Shown: in pieces, positions 34,697 through 41,784 of the stretch
Layout of the letters: each line of letters starts with the position of its first letter
Numbering within the stretch: position 1 is the stretch's first letter
Assembly: GCA_041687075.1 (NCBI GenBank)
Contig: JAWLCO010000013.1
Coordinates: 1 to 49,410 of the forward strand
From: ZC4RG25 sp041687075
Lineage (GTDB): Bacteria > Pseudomonadota > Alphaproteobacteria > Rhizobiales > Hyphomicrobiaceae
Direction of reading: 5' to 3'
Length of the DNA: 49,410 nucleotides
Notes under the pieces: model-generated
Seen by the model: the letters and a program-made list of their open reading frames with translations, nothing else
Database searches by the model: none
Told to the model about the DNA's origin: nothing
Position numbers and translations under genes: made by a program

Positions 34697-35119
34697 TTAA
34701 AAAGGCTTCACCACGACCAGGATGACGATGCCGATCAGCAGGATGGTCGGCACTTCATTGACGAAGCGGTAGAAGCGCTGGTCGTAGCGGTTGCGGTCCT
34801 CCGCGAAATCCTTGCGCCACTTGGCAAGCGCATGGTGCAGGACCGTGAGGCCGATCACCAGGATGACCTTCGCGATCAGCCAACCGTCATGGTACATGCC
34901 CCACGCCCAGGCGAGATAGGGCCCCGTGATCCAGACCACGATCGAGGCTGGATTGATAATCACCCTGAGCAGCCGCCGCTCCATGACCTTGAAGGTCTCC
35001 GACTGCTCGGAGCCGGGCTTTGCTGCGGCGTGATAGACGAAAAGCCGCGGCAGATAGAACAAGCCGGCCATCCAGACGACGATGGCGATGATGTGGATTG
35101 CCTTGATCCACAGCTCCAC
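34697..35119 (-). CDS. hemJ: Protoporphyrinogen oxidase HemJ (UPF0093)
   Basis: Membrane enzyme that oxidises protoporphyrinogen IX to protoporphyrin IX. I set the start at GTG 35119 (encoding VELWIKAIHIIAIVVWMAG), which follows AAGAGGGGTGAGCCC and lies 4 bp after the hemE stop. This gives 140 residues and four membrane helices, as usual for HemJ. The conserved His of the first helix (AIHIIAIVVWMAGLFYLPRL) and the Lys in IAKVILVIGLT are present. The longer ATG frame (35164) would overlap hemE. Operon with hemE, the preceding enzyme class in the same pathway. Confidence 0.92.
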   Translation of the reverse strand: MELWIKAIHIIAIVVWMAGLFYLPRLFVYHAAAKPGSEQSETFKVMERRLLRVIINPASIVVWITGPYLAWAWGMYHDGWLIAKVILVIGLTVLHHALAKWRKDFAEDRNRYDQRFYRFVNEVPTILLIGIVILVVVKPF

Positions 35120-35123
35120 GGGC

Positions 35124-36194
35124 TCACCCCTCTTCGCGAACGAGCTCAACCAGACGCGCCACATGCTCAGGCGGCGTCTGAGGCACGATGCCGTGGCCCA
35201 GGTTGAAGATAAAAGGCCGCCCCTTCATCGTGGCCAGGATCTGACGGACGCGCCGATCGAGCGCCTCGCCGCCGGCAACGAGCAGCAGCGGATCGAGATT
35301 GCCCTGCACGACCACATCCTCGGCATCGGCAAGCGCCGCCATCGCTTCGAGTGACATGCCGGTGTCACAGCTCACCCCGTCGACGCCGGTCTCTCGCACG
35401 TATCTGGCCGTCTTGTCCCCGACGGCACGGGGAAAGCCGATGATCGGCACCTCCGGATGGTGCGCCTTGAGCTCGCGGACGATCCGCTGCGTCGGTGACA
35501 CGACCCAGCGATCGAACGCGTCATCGGCGAGACTTCCCGCCCAGCTATCGAAAATCTGAAGGGCGTCGGCGCCGGCCGTGATCTGGCCGATGAGATACTT
35601 GATGGAGGCCTCGGTCACGAGATCGATGAGCCGCGTGAAGGCCTCCGGCTCCTGGTAGGCCATCAGTCTGGCTTCGGCCTGGTCAGGCGATCCGCGGCCA
35701 CCGACCATGTAGGTGGCCACCGTCCATGGCGCGCCACAGAAGCCGATCAGGGCTACGTCTCTCGGTAAGGCAGCCCTCGTCTGGAGGACCGTCTTGTGTA
35801 CGGGCGCAAACTTCGATGCGACCTGCAACTCGTCAAGGCGGTCGATGTCATCCTGCGACCGAACAGGTTCGAGCCGCGGTCCCTCCCCTTCGACGAAGGA
35901 GACTTTCTGTCCGAGCGCGTGCGGGACGACGAGGATGTCTGAAAACAGGATGGCCGCATCGAAATGAAAACGGCGGATGGGTTGCAGCGTCACCTCTGAC
36001 GCCAGCTCCGGGTTGTAGCAGAGATCCAGAAAGCTGCCCGCCTGCTTTCTCACCTCCCGGTACTCCGGCAGATAGCGGCCCGCCTGCCGCATCAGCCAGA
36101 TCGGCGGACGAGCGGGCGATTGCCGAGCAAACGGCATGAGGAAGGGGCAGGTCTTTGCGCGCTCAGAAAGCGCCTGCGGGATATCGCGCATCAT
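35124..36194 (-). CDS. hemE: Uroporphyrinogen decarboxylase
   Basis: Decarboxylates uroporphyrinogen III to coproporphyrinogen III. The 356-residue protein has both UROD signatures: PPIWLMRQAGRYLPEYREVR near residue 30 and GFCGAPWTVATYMVGG near 150. FSDILVVPHALG, with the catalytic Asp, and FDSWAGSLADDAF are also present. Two adjacent ATGs (36194 and 36191) start the frame. It is the first gene left of the candidate origin, exactly as in Caulobacter, where the origin adjoins hemE. Followed by hemJ 4 bp later. Confidence 0.97.
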   Translation of the reverse strand: MMRDIPQALSERAKTCPFLMPFARQSPARPPIWLMRQAGRYLPEYREVRKQAGSFLDLCYNPELASEVTLQPIRRFHFDAAILFSDILVVPHALGQKVSFVEGEGPRLEPVRSQDDIDRLDELQVASKFAPVHKTVLQTRAALPRDVALIGFCGAPWTVATYMVGGRGSPDQAEARLMAYQEPEAFTRLIDLVTEASIKYLIGQITAGADALQIFDSWAGSLADDAFDRWVVSPTQRIVRELKAHHPEVPIIGFPRAVGDKTARYVRETGVDGVSCDTGMSLEAMAALADAEDVVVQGNLDPLLLVAGGEALDRRVRQILATMKGRPFIFNLGHGIVPQTPPEHVARLVELVREEG

Positions 36195-36439
36195 CTCTAT
36201 ATCAAGATTGAGAGAAGACTCTTGCTGTTTTGACTCTTAGCGCGGCGGATGCCGGTAATTCTCATCTCGTTCCCGGCTACCCACAGGCTACTCCGGAACC
36301 CGGCGACGCCCGACGAGATTTGGTGTGATCCTCGAAGCAGGGCTACTAGGCTCGATAACGGCGTTACGAGTCAACACGTTCCGGCCTCGCTCCTGGACCG
36401 GCCCCGGGTGAAGCAGATGTTGAAATGGCCTCCGAGAGG

Positions 36440-36463
36440 TGTGCACAATTCACATAATCCACG
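36440..36463. promoter_or_regulatory. Cluster of three DnaA-box-like 9-mers
   Basis: TTGTGCACA on the minus strand (36440-36448; one mismatch to TTATNCACA) overlaps CAATTCACA (36446-36454; two mismatches) and abuts TAATCCACG (36455-36463; two mismatches). Weak boxes in tandem are typical of alphaproteobacterial origins. Confidence 0.6.
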
Positions 36464-36505
36464 GCACTAGAGAACCGTTGCCGATCTGAGGCGGATCGGA
36501 CTGCC

Positions 36506-36526
36506 GGTGGATCGTTCTGTGGATCA
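36506..36526 (-). promoter_or_regulatory. Pair of DnaA boxes, one an exact Caulobacter G-box
   Basis: TGATCCACA (36518-36526, minus strand) equals the G-box class of Caulobacter DnaA sites. CGATCCACC (36506-36514), 12 bp away in the same orientation, shares GATCCAC. Confidence 0.7.
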
Positions 36527-36586
36527 TTGAGCGCCTCGCCGGCACGCTCGACGAACGCCGCTCGCCGGCGTGCATAACCGGAGAAT

Positions 36587-36595
36587 TTGTCCACA
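36587..36595 (+). promoter_or_regulatory. DnaA box between the Shine-Dalgarno and ATG of ppsR
   Basis: TTGTCCACA has one mismatch to TTATCCACA. It lies between GGAGA (36580-36584) and the ATG at 36597, so DnaA bound here could also affect the first gene right of the origin. Confidence 0.65.
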
Positions 36596-36596
36596 G

Positions 36597-37454
36597 ATGC
36601 CCCACCGTCTGCCGAGCTACTTCCACTTGCATCTCGTATCGGACTCAACCGGTGAGACGCTGACGACGATCGCCAAAGCGGCTTCCGTCCAATACTCGCA
36701 GGTCCGGCCCATCGAGCACGTCCACCCGCTGGTCAGAACCTCGCGGCAGCTCGAGCGGGTGCTGCAGGAGATCGGCTCGGCCCCGGGGATCGTGCTCTAC
36801 ACCATCGTCAATCGAGAGCTGACCGAGCGTCTCGAAAGCCGGTGCCGAGAGCTTGCGGTGCCGTGCCTGCATGTTCTCGAGCCGATCATGAATGTCTTCG
36901 AGAGTTATCTCGGAGCACCTCAGACGCCGATCGTCGCCGGCCAGCATGTGCTCGATGCGGATTATTTCCGGCGCATCGACGCGCTCAATTTCTCGATGGC
37001 TCACGATGACGGTCAGCTTCCCGACGACCTCAACCAAGCCGATATCATCATCCTGGGCATATCGCGCACCTCCAAGACGCCAACCAGCATCTACCTGGCT
37101 CAGCGCGGCTACAAGACGGCGAACGTGCCGATCGTGCCGCAGATCCCGCTGCCGGAGGCCCTCACCGCTCCGCACAGTGCATTCGTCGTCTGCCTGGTTG
37201 CCAGCGTCGACCGGATCGCAGAGATCCGCCGCAACCGCGTGCGGCTGATGAGCGACCGCAATCTCGAGGATTATGTAGACCGTGAGCAGATCGCGCAGGA
37301 GCTGACACACTCCCGACGTATGTGCGCCCGCCACGGCTGGCCGGTCATCGACGTGACGCGGCGGTCGGTCGAAGAGACGGCCGTGACGATTCTGAAGCTC
37401 TATCAGAGCCGCCAAGCCGACGAAGAGAACCTGGCGGAGGAGAACAATGCTTGA
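36597..37454 (+). CDS. ppsR: PEP synthase/PPDK regulatory kinase-phosphotransferase (DUF299)
   Basis: Bifunctional ADP-dependent kinase/Pi-dependent pyrophosphorylase that switches PEP synthase or pyruvate phosphate dikinase off and on. The ATG at 36597 gives 285 residues beginning MPHRLPSYFHLHLVSDSTGE, where the family-typical SDSTGET appears. The P-loop-like GISRTSKTPTSIYLAQRGY is near residue 153. A GTG at 36570 would extend by nine residues into the DnaA-box region and is less likely. It is the first gene right of the candidate origin, as in Caulobacter, and overlaps maf by 8 bp. The target enzyme (PpsA or PpdK) is not in the window. Confidence 0.93.
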   Translation: MPHRLPSYFHLHLVSDSTGETLTTIAKAASVQYSQVRPIEHVHPLVRTSRQLERVLQEIGSAPGIVLYTIVNRELTERLESRCRELAVPCLHVLEPIMNVFESYLGAPQTPIVAGQHVLDADYFRRIDALNFSMAHDDGQLPDDLNQADIIILGISRTSKTPTSIYLAQRGYKTANVPIVPQIPLPEALTAPHSAFVVCLVASVDRIAEIRRNRVRLMSDRNLEDYVDREQIAQELTHSRRMCARHGWPVIDVTRRSVEETAVTILKLYQSRQADEENLAEENNA

Positions 37455-38067
37455 AGCGGCCGCTGCACCTGCGATCATCCTGGCGTCCGCAAGCCCGACG
37501 CGGCAGAGGCTTCTGAAAGCGGCCGGCATTCCGTTCGCCGCCATTTCCGCATCCGTCGATGAGGCGATCATACGAGAAACGCTGACCGCGGACGGGGCGG
37601 AGGTCGATCCCGCAGACATGGCAGAAGTGCTGGCGCGGGCCAAGGCTGAGGACGTCAGCGCAAGGCACCCGGGATCTGTCGTGATCGGAGCCGATCAGGT
37701 GCTGTCCTGCAACGGAGAGCTGTTCACGAAACCGGGAACGATGGATCGCGCCCGTGACACTCTTCTCGCGTTGCGCGGGCGGACGCATCAGCTGCATTCT
37801 GCAGTCGTGATTGCGGAGGATGGCGAAACCGAATGGGCGTACGTCGATACGGTGGACCTGTCCATGCGCGCGTTCTCGACGGCCTTCATCGGGCGCTATC
37901 TGGCCGAGGCAGGCGGCGATGTGCTGGATTCGGTCGGCGCCTATCAGATCGAAGGGCCGGGCATCCAGCTCTTCGAGCGCATCGAGGGCGATTATTTCGC
38001 CATCCTCGGTCTGCCGCTGCTGCCGCTTCTCAGAGAATTGCGGGTGCGGAAGATCATCCCGGATTAG
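37447..38067 (+). CDS. maf: Maf-family nucleoside triphosphate pyrophosphatase
   Basis: House-cleaning pyrophosphatase that hydrolyses non-canonical or excess NTPs. The 206 residues start with ILASASPTRQRLLKAAGIPF, the Maf signature. The conserved VVIGADQVLSCNGELFTKPG and YLAEAGGDVLDSVGAYQIEG (with conserved Asp/Glu) follow. The gene overlaps the ppsR 3' end by 8 bp, implying coupling. In many relatives aroE sits between maf and coaE, but here coaE follows directly after 26 bp. Confidence 0.93.
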   Translation: MLEAAAAPAIILASASPTRQRLLKAAGIPFAAISASVDEAIIRETLTADGAEVDPADMAEVLARAKAEDVSARHPGSVVIGADQVLSCNGELFTKPGTMDRARDTLLALRGRTHQLHSAVVIAEDGETEWAYVDTVDLSMRAFSTAFIGRYLAEAGGDVLDSVGAYQIEGPGIQLFERIEGDYFAILGLPLLPLLRELRVRKIIPD

Positions 38068-38093
38068 GTCGCGCCAGATAGTAGAGAGCTGAC

Positions 38094-38708
38094 ATGATCG
38101 TCATTGGCCTGACTGGCTCGATCGGCATGGGCAAGTCGACCATCGCGGAGCGATTCCGCCAGCTCGGCGTGCCCGTCTGTGATGCGGACGCGCTGGTTCA
38201 CGAACTCTACGAGGGAGAGGCTGTCGGGCCTATCGAGACCGCCTTTCCTGGCACGACCACTGACGGCAAGGTTGATCGCATCAAGCTCGGGCAGGCCGTG
38301 CTCGGCGATCCCCGTGGCCTGAAGCGGCTCGAGTCGATCGTGCATCCGCTGGTGCAGGCGGCCGAACGTGACTTCCTCAGTAAAGCCTCCGAGCAAGGTG
38401 CCAAGATGGCCGTGCTCGAGATTCCCCTCCTCTTCGAGACGGGCGGCGATGCCCGGGTCGATGTCACAGTTGTGGTGAGCGCACCTGCCGAGGTTCAACG
38501 GGAGCGCGTGCTGCAGCGCGCCGGCATGACCCCGGCCAAGCTCGACGCGATCCTTGCCCGCCAGATGCCGGACGCGGAGAAGCGGCGCCGCGCCGATTTC
38601 GTTGTGGATACGGGGGTAAGTGTCGAGGAAAGCTACGCCCAGGTCGATGCTATCGTGGCCGCGCTCCAGAATCGCGGCGGCAGGGCCTATCAGCAGTTCT
38701 GGAGTTGA
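38094..38708 (+). CDS. coaE: Dephospho-CoA kinase
   Basis: Last step of coenzyme A synthesis, phosphorylating the 3'-OH of dephospho-CoA. The 204-residue protein has the P-loop GLTGSIGMGKST (residues 5-16), the substrate region VPVCDADALVHELYEGEAVG, and LEIPLLFETGGDARVD with the lid motif RAGMTPAKLDAILARQMP. Last-step partner of coaA at 23.0 kb. It is cotranscribed with ppsR-maf and followed by dnaQ 38 bp later. Confidence 0.96.
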   Translation: MIVIGLTGSIGMGKSTIAERFRQLGVPVCDADALVHELYEGEAVGPIETAFPGTTTDGKVDRIKLGQAVLGDPRGLKRLESIVHPLVQAAERDFLSKASEQGAKMAVLEIPLLFETGGDARVDVTVVVSAPAEVQRERVLQRAGMTPAKLDAILARQMPDAEKRRRADFVVDTGVSVEESYAQVDAIVAALQNRGGRAYQQFWS

Positions 38709-38746
38709 CGAGGGACGAGAACTGAGCAGGCCGGGGGGCCAGCAGA

Positions 38747-39466
38747 ATGCTGCGGGAGATCGTGCTCGACACGGAGACGACGGGGCTCGATGCAAAACTG
38801 GGGGATCGGCTGATAGAAATCGGTTGTCTGGAGCTGGTGAACCGCATCCCGTCAGGACGTGAGTTCCACCGCTTCATCAATCCGGAAGATCGCCAGGTCC
38901 ATCCAGAGGCCGAGGCCGTTCACGGCATCTCCAACGACTTCCTTAGAGACAAGCCACCCTTCACCTCCGTCGTCGACGAGTTCCTGGAGTTCGTCGGCGA
39001 TGCTGCGCTCGTCATTCACAATGCCAGCTTCGACATGGGCTTCATCAACATGGAGCTCGAGCGTGTGGGGCGGCCACCCATCCCGATGGACCGGGTCGTC
39101 GACACGCTGGCGCTGGCACGCCGCAAGCACCCTGCGGGTCCCAACAGTCTCGATGCGCTGTGTAAGCGATATGGCATCGACAACTCGAAGCGCGTCAAGC
39201 ACGGCGCCCTCATGGACTCGGAGCTACTGGCGGAGGTCTACATCGAGCTGCTGGGCGAGCGGCAGGCGACGCTGGTGCTTGGTCAGGGAAGCGTCTCGGC
39301 TGCGAGGTCCAGTGCCCGGCGAAACTATGCGGCACGCCCGCGTCCCAGTCCGCTGCCGCCACGCCTGACGCCCGAAGCGGAGGAACTGCACCGGGCCTTC
39401 GTCGAAACGTTGGGTCAGGATGCCATTTGGCGCCGCTATATGGCAGCGGCACAAAGGAAGAGCTGA
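38747..39466 (+). CDS. dnaQ: DNA polymerase III epsilon subunit (proofreading exonuclease)
   Basis: 3'-5' exonuclease of the replicative polymerase. The 239 residues contain Exo I (LDTETTGL, D8 and E10), Exo II (VIHNASFDMGFINMEL) and Exo III-epsilon (HGALMDSELLAEVYIEL), the DEDDh arrangement. The C-terminal tail (residues 185-239) is Arg/Pro-rich, where the alpha-subunit contact lies in the E. coli protein. The gene is 2.2 kb from the candidate origin and convergent with secB, with a hairpin between them. Confidence 0.96.
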   Translation: MLREIVLDTETTGLDAKLGDRLIEIGCLELVNRIPSGREFHRFINPEDRQVHPEAEAVHGISNDFLRDKPPFTSVVDEFLEFVGDAALVIHNASFDMGFINMELERVGRPPIPMDRVVDTLALARRKHPAGPNSLDALCKRYGIDNSKRVKHGALMDSELLAEVYIELLGERQATLVLGQGSVSAARSSARRNYAARPRPSPLPPRLTPEAEELHRAFVETLGQDAIWRRYMAAAQRKS

Positions 39467-39470
39467 CGTG

Positions 39471-39497
39471 CAGCTCCGATTTATGACTTCGGAGCTG
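39471..39497. terminator. Hairpin between convergent dnaQ and secB
   Basis: CAGCTCCGA (39471-39479) and TCGGAGCTG (39489-39497) form a perfect 9-bp stem that covers the secB stop codon. Neither strand has a T-run, so termination strength is uncertain. Confidence 0.45.
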
Positions 39498-40002
39498 TCT
39501 CCGGATTCTGGGCTGCCTGCGCCTGCTGGGCCTGCTGTTTGCGGCGCACGTAAAGACTGCCGAAATCGATCGGATCGAGAAGCAGCGGCGGGAAACCGCC
39601 TTCGCGGGTCAAGTCGGCAGCCAGACGACGCAGGAACGGGAACAGCAGCAACGGGCAGTTGATCAGCAGGAACGGCTCCAGTGCCTGCTGTGGCACGTTC
39701 TCGATCCTGAACAACCCGGCGTAAACAAGCTCGAGGTCGTAGATCACGCCAGCCTTGTTGCTGGCGTGTGCCTTGAACTCGATGGCGCTCTCGTAGAGGT
39801 CTTTGCCGACCGTCTTGGCATTAACGTTGACCTCAAGTTGCAGGTTCGGGTTGTCGCCCTGCTGCTGCAGCAACTTGCCGACGTTCGGGTTCTCGAACGA
39901 GAGATCCTTGATGTACTGCCCGACGACGCGTGCCTGGAACGGCGGCTGAGCGCCAGCAGCTCCGGCTGCCTCGCTGGTCCCGTTGTTCGGTTGATCTGCC
40001 AT
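39481..40002 (-). CDS. secB: Protein-export chaperone SecB
   Basis: Tetrameric cytosolic chaperone that holds preproteins unfolded for SecA. From ATG 40002 (GGAGG upstream) the product has 173 residues. The SecB signature is seen in VVGQYIKDLSFENPN, LQLEVNVNAKTVGKDLYES and LVYAGLFRIENVPQQALEPF. The C-terminal INCPLLLFPFLRRLAADLTR with a Gln/Ala-rich tail (QQAQQAQAAQNP) completes it. The upstream ATG at 40038 adds 12 residues with no family match. A maf-coaE-dnaQ-secB order is typical of Rhizobiales. Confidence 0.95.
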   Translation of the reverse strand: MADQPNNGTSEAAGAAGAQPPFQARVVGQYIKDLSFENPNVGKLLQQQGDNPNLQLEVNVNAKTVGKDLYESAIEFKAHASNKAGVIYDLELVYAGLFRIENVPQQALEPFLLINCPLLLFPFLRRLAADLTREGGFPPLLLDPIDFGSLYVRRKQQAQQAQAAQNPETAPKS

Positions 40003-40140
40003 GGCGTCGTCCTCCATTCCCGCTCGCCGCCGGCTCACGCCGAGTTTCCGCGGCGGTGGCTATCATGGCCGAGCCCGGGCGGCAATGCCAACTTCCGATC
40101 CGGATAGCGGTTATCGGACGAAAACTGGGCCGCCAGCCTC

Positions 40141-40659
40141 TCAACGCCTCGGCTTGCGCTGGTCGTCGTCATCCTCATCAACGCGTGTGTACTCGCCCTC
40201 GATGACGGGACCTGGCTTCCGCGGCCCCGACCGGTGATCACCGGAATCGGAATCGCCACCGCCACGGCGGCCGGTGAAGACGCGGATTCGCGTAGCTCCG
40301 GCCGTGGCGAACCGGCCGAGGCTCCAGGCGGCAACGGCGCGTCGCACGGGTGGAACCAGCAGCACGAGGCCGATGGTGTCGCCGATCAGCCCGGGCAGGA
40401 TCAGGAGCGCGGCGGCCAGGAAAACAAGGGAGCCCTCGGCCACGGGCATGACGGGCGGGCTTCCCTGGGCCAGCGCCTGTCGCGCCCGGCGCGCCATCGA
40501 AAACCCTTCCCGCCGAATCATCATCAGCCCGAGAATGGCGGTCCCGATCACGATCGCGATAGTGGCGGCCACCCCGATCGACTGGCCGACGCGGATCAGC
40601 ACAGCCAGCTCCAGCAGGGGAATGGCTACGAAAAGCAGGAGAAAAACCAAGCGAATCAT
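40141..40659 (-). CDS. fxsA: FxsA-family cytoplasmic membrane protein
   Basis: A 172-residue membrane protein from ATG 40659 (MIRLVFLLLFVAIPLLELAV). It has three to four hydrophobic helices with IGTAILGLMMIRREGFSMA between, the FxsA/UPF0716 pattern, and a charged C-terminal tail rich in Asp and Arg. In E. coli, FxsA suppresses phage T7 exclusion by the F plasmid; the normal cellular role is unclear. The long frame from 40722 would put 21 non-hydrophobic residues in front of the first helix. It is 138 bp downstream of secB's start and divergent from the tim44-like gene. Confidence 0.9.
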   Translation of the reverse strand: MIRLVFLLLFVAIPLLELAVLIRVGQSIGVAATIAIVIGTAILGLMMIRREGFSMARRARQALAQGSPPVMPVAEGSLVFLAAALLILPGLIGDTIGLVLLVPPVRRAVAAWSLGRFATAGATRIRVFTGRRGGGDSDSGDHRSGPRKPGPVIEGEYTRVDEDDDDQRKPRR

Positions 40660-40831
40660 CAACCCACCGCTCGCGCCCCGCTCGCTGGCTGCTTGGGCCG
40701 GCGGGGCATGCGGCCAAGTCAATCCGATTGGCTTGGGCGGAACAATGCCCTAAGCTGGCATTGTGAAGGACCATACGCCGCGGCTTCGAGGCTCGCGACG
40801 TTTTCACCGGCCCGGGCCCTAGACCCTGTCC

Positions 40832-40854
40832 TGACTTCATCATACATCAAGTCA
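40832..40854. promoter_or_regulatory. Near-palindrome upstream of the tim44-like gene
   Basis: TGACTTCAT-CATAC-ATCAAGTCA is a 9-bp inverted repeat with one mismatch and a 5-bp spacer. It lies in the 227-bp fxsA/tim44 divergent spacer, 33 bp before the tim44-like start. It is a possible operator; the binding protein is unknown. Confidence 0.4.
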
Positions 40855-40886
40855 TCACCTGGTCCTCGCCACGAAAGCAGCTTCAG

Positions 40887-41624
40887 ATGGATGGCAGAAT
40901 CGACGTCATTACTCTCTTGTTCCTGGTCGTCGCAGTTGTTGTGATCCTCAAGCTGCGTAACGTGCTGGGGCGGCGGACGGGCGACGAGGAGGCCCGCTAC
41001 GAGCGTCAGCTTCGGGCGCAGCAGGAAGCGAGGGAGCGTGCCGCAGCAGCGAAAGGCAAGGTGGTCACGCTGCCCCGCCGGGAGCGGGAGGCGGCAACGG
41101 TCGGCGGTCACGAGGAAATGGCAGCAGCCGACGCAGAGACTCGCGTGAAAAACTTTGCTGGTGGCAACACGTTCCTGGAGCAGGCCCTCCTGCATATCGC
41201 CAGAGCCGATGCCAACTTCGATCCCGAGCAATTCCTGCGCGGGGCCAAGCAGGCCTACGAGATGATCGTCATGGCGTTTGCCGAGGGCAATCGCAAGCTG
41301 TTGAAGGATCTGCTCAGCCGCGAGGTTTTCGACAGCTTCGGCGCGGCCATTTCCGACCGGGAAAGCCGCGGGGAGCAGATCGATCAAAGCTTCGTCGGCA
41401 TCAACAAAGCCGAGATCGTCGAGGCGGAGCTCAAGGGGGCGACCGCGCAGGTCACGGTCAAGTTCATCAGCCAGCTCATATCGGCAACCCGCGATACGGC
41501 GGGGCAGGTCATCTCGGGGGATCCGCAGCGCATCCGCGAGGTGACCGACATCTGGACCTTCGCCCGCGATGTGACATCGCGAGACCCGAACTGGCGGCTT
41601 ATCGCCACCCAGGCGCCGAATTAG
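40887..41624 (+). CDS. Tim44-like domain protein
   Basis: A 245-residue inner-membrane-anchored protein. One N-terminal helix (residues 6-24, VITLLFLVVAVVVILKL) is followed by a charged Gln/Arg/Ala-rich segment. A C-terminal Tim44 domain (about residues 95-243) follows: FLEQALLHIARADANFDPEQ, RKLLKDLLSREVFDSFG, and a conserved WTFARDVTSRDPNWRLIATQ end. This is the bacterial relative of the mitochondrial Tim44 import motor tether. Its place beside secB, mltA and smr is conserved in Rhizobiales. Its role is a family-level inference. Confidence 0.9.
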   Translation: MDGRIDVITLLFLVVAVVVILKLRNVLGRRTGDEEARYERQLRAQQEARERAAAAKGKVVTLPRREREAATVGGHEEMAAADAETRVKNFAGGNTFLEQALLHIARADANFDPEQFLRGAKQAYEMIVMAFAEGNRKLLKDLLSREVFDSFGAAISDRESRGEQIDQSFVGINKAEIVEAELKGATAQVTVKFISQLISATRDTAGQVISGDPQRIREVTDIWTFARDVTSRDPNWRLIATQAPN

Positions 41625-41625
41625 C

Positions 41626-41677
41626 CCGGCGCCACGCGATGCGAAGGGATAGGAATGCTGGCGGCGCCGGTGCTTTT
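41626..41677 (+). terminator. Weak candidate terminator after the tim44-like gene
   Basis: CCGGCGCC (41626-41633) and GGCGCCGG (41663-41670) could pair across a 29-nt loop, followed by TGCTTTTG. The long loop and short T-run make this uncertain; each arm is also palindromic itself. Confidence 0.3.
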
Positions 41678-41784
41678 GCCGTGCAAACCGGCATTCGCCG
41701 CAGTTCGTTCAATTTGGGTAAATCGATTTCCTGTCGAGGTCTGCGCCTGTCTCGAACCTCCGCCCTCTCCATTCGGGAGGTAGC

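Larger units (their letters stand above)
36195..36596. other. Candidate chromosomal replication origin (oriC)
   Basis: A 402-bp gene-free stretch between divergent hemE and ppsR, the conserved position of the alphaproteobacterial origin. DnaA-box-like 9-mers: CTACCCACA (36277, +), TTGTGCACA (36440-36448, minus), CAATTCACA (36446, +), TAATCCACG (36455, +), CGATCCACC (36506-36514, minus), TGATCCACA (36518-36526, minus; identical to the Caulobacter G-box) and TTGTCCACA (36587-36595, +). GANTC sites lie at 36217, 36232 and 36368. Bases 36195-36240 are AT-richer than the surroundings and could be the unwinding element. No CtrA TTAA-N7-TTAA site is seen. Most flanking genes point away from this gap. 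Confidence 0.8.
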
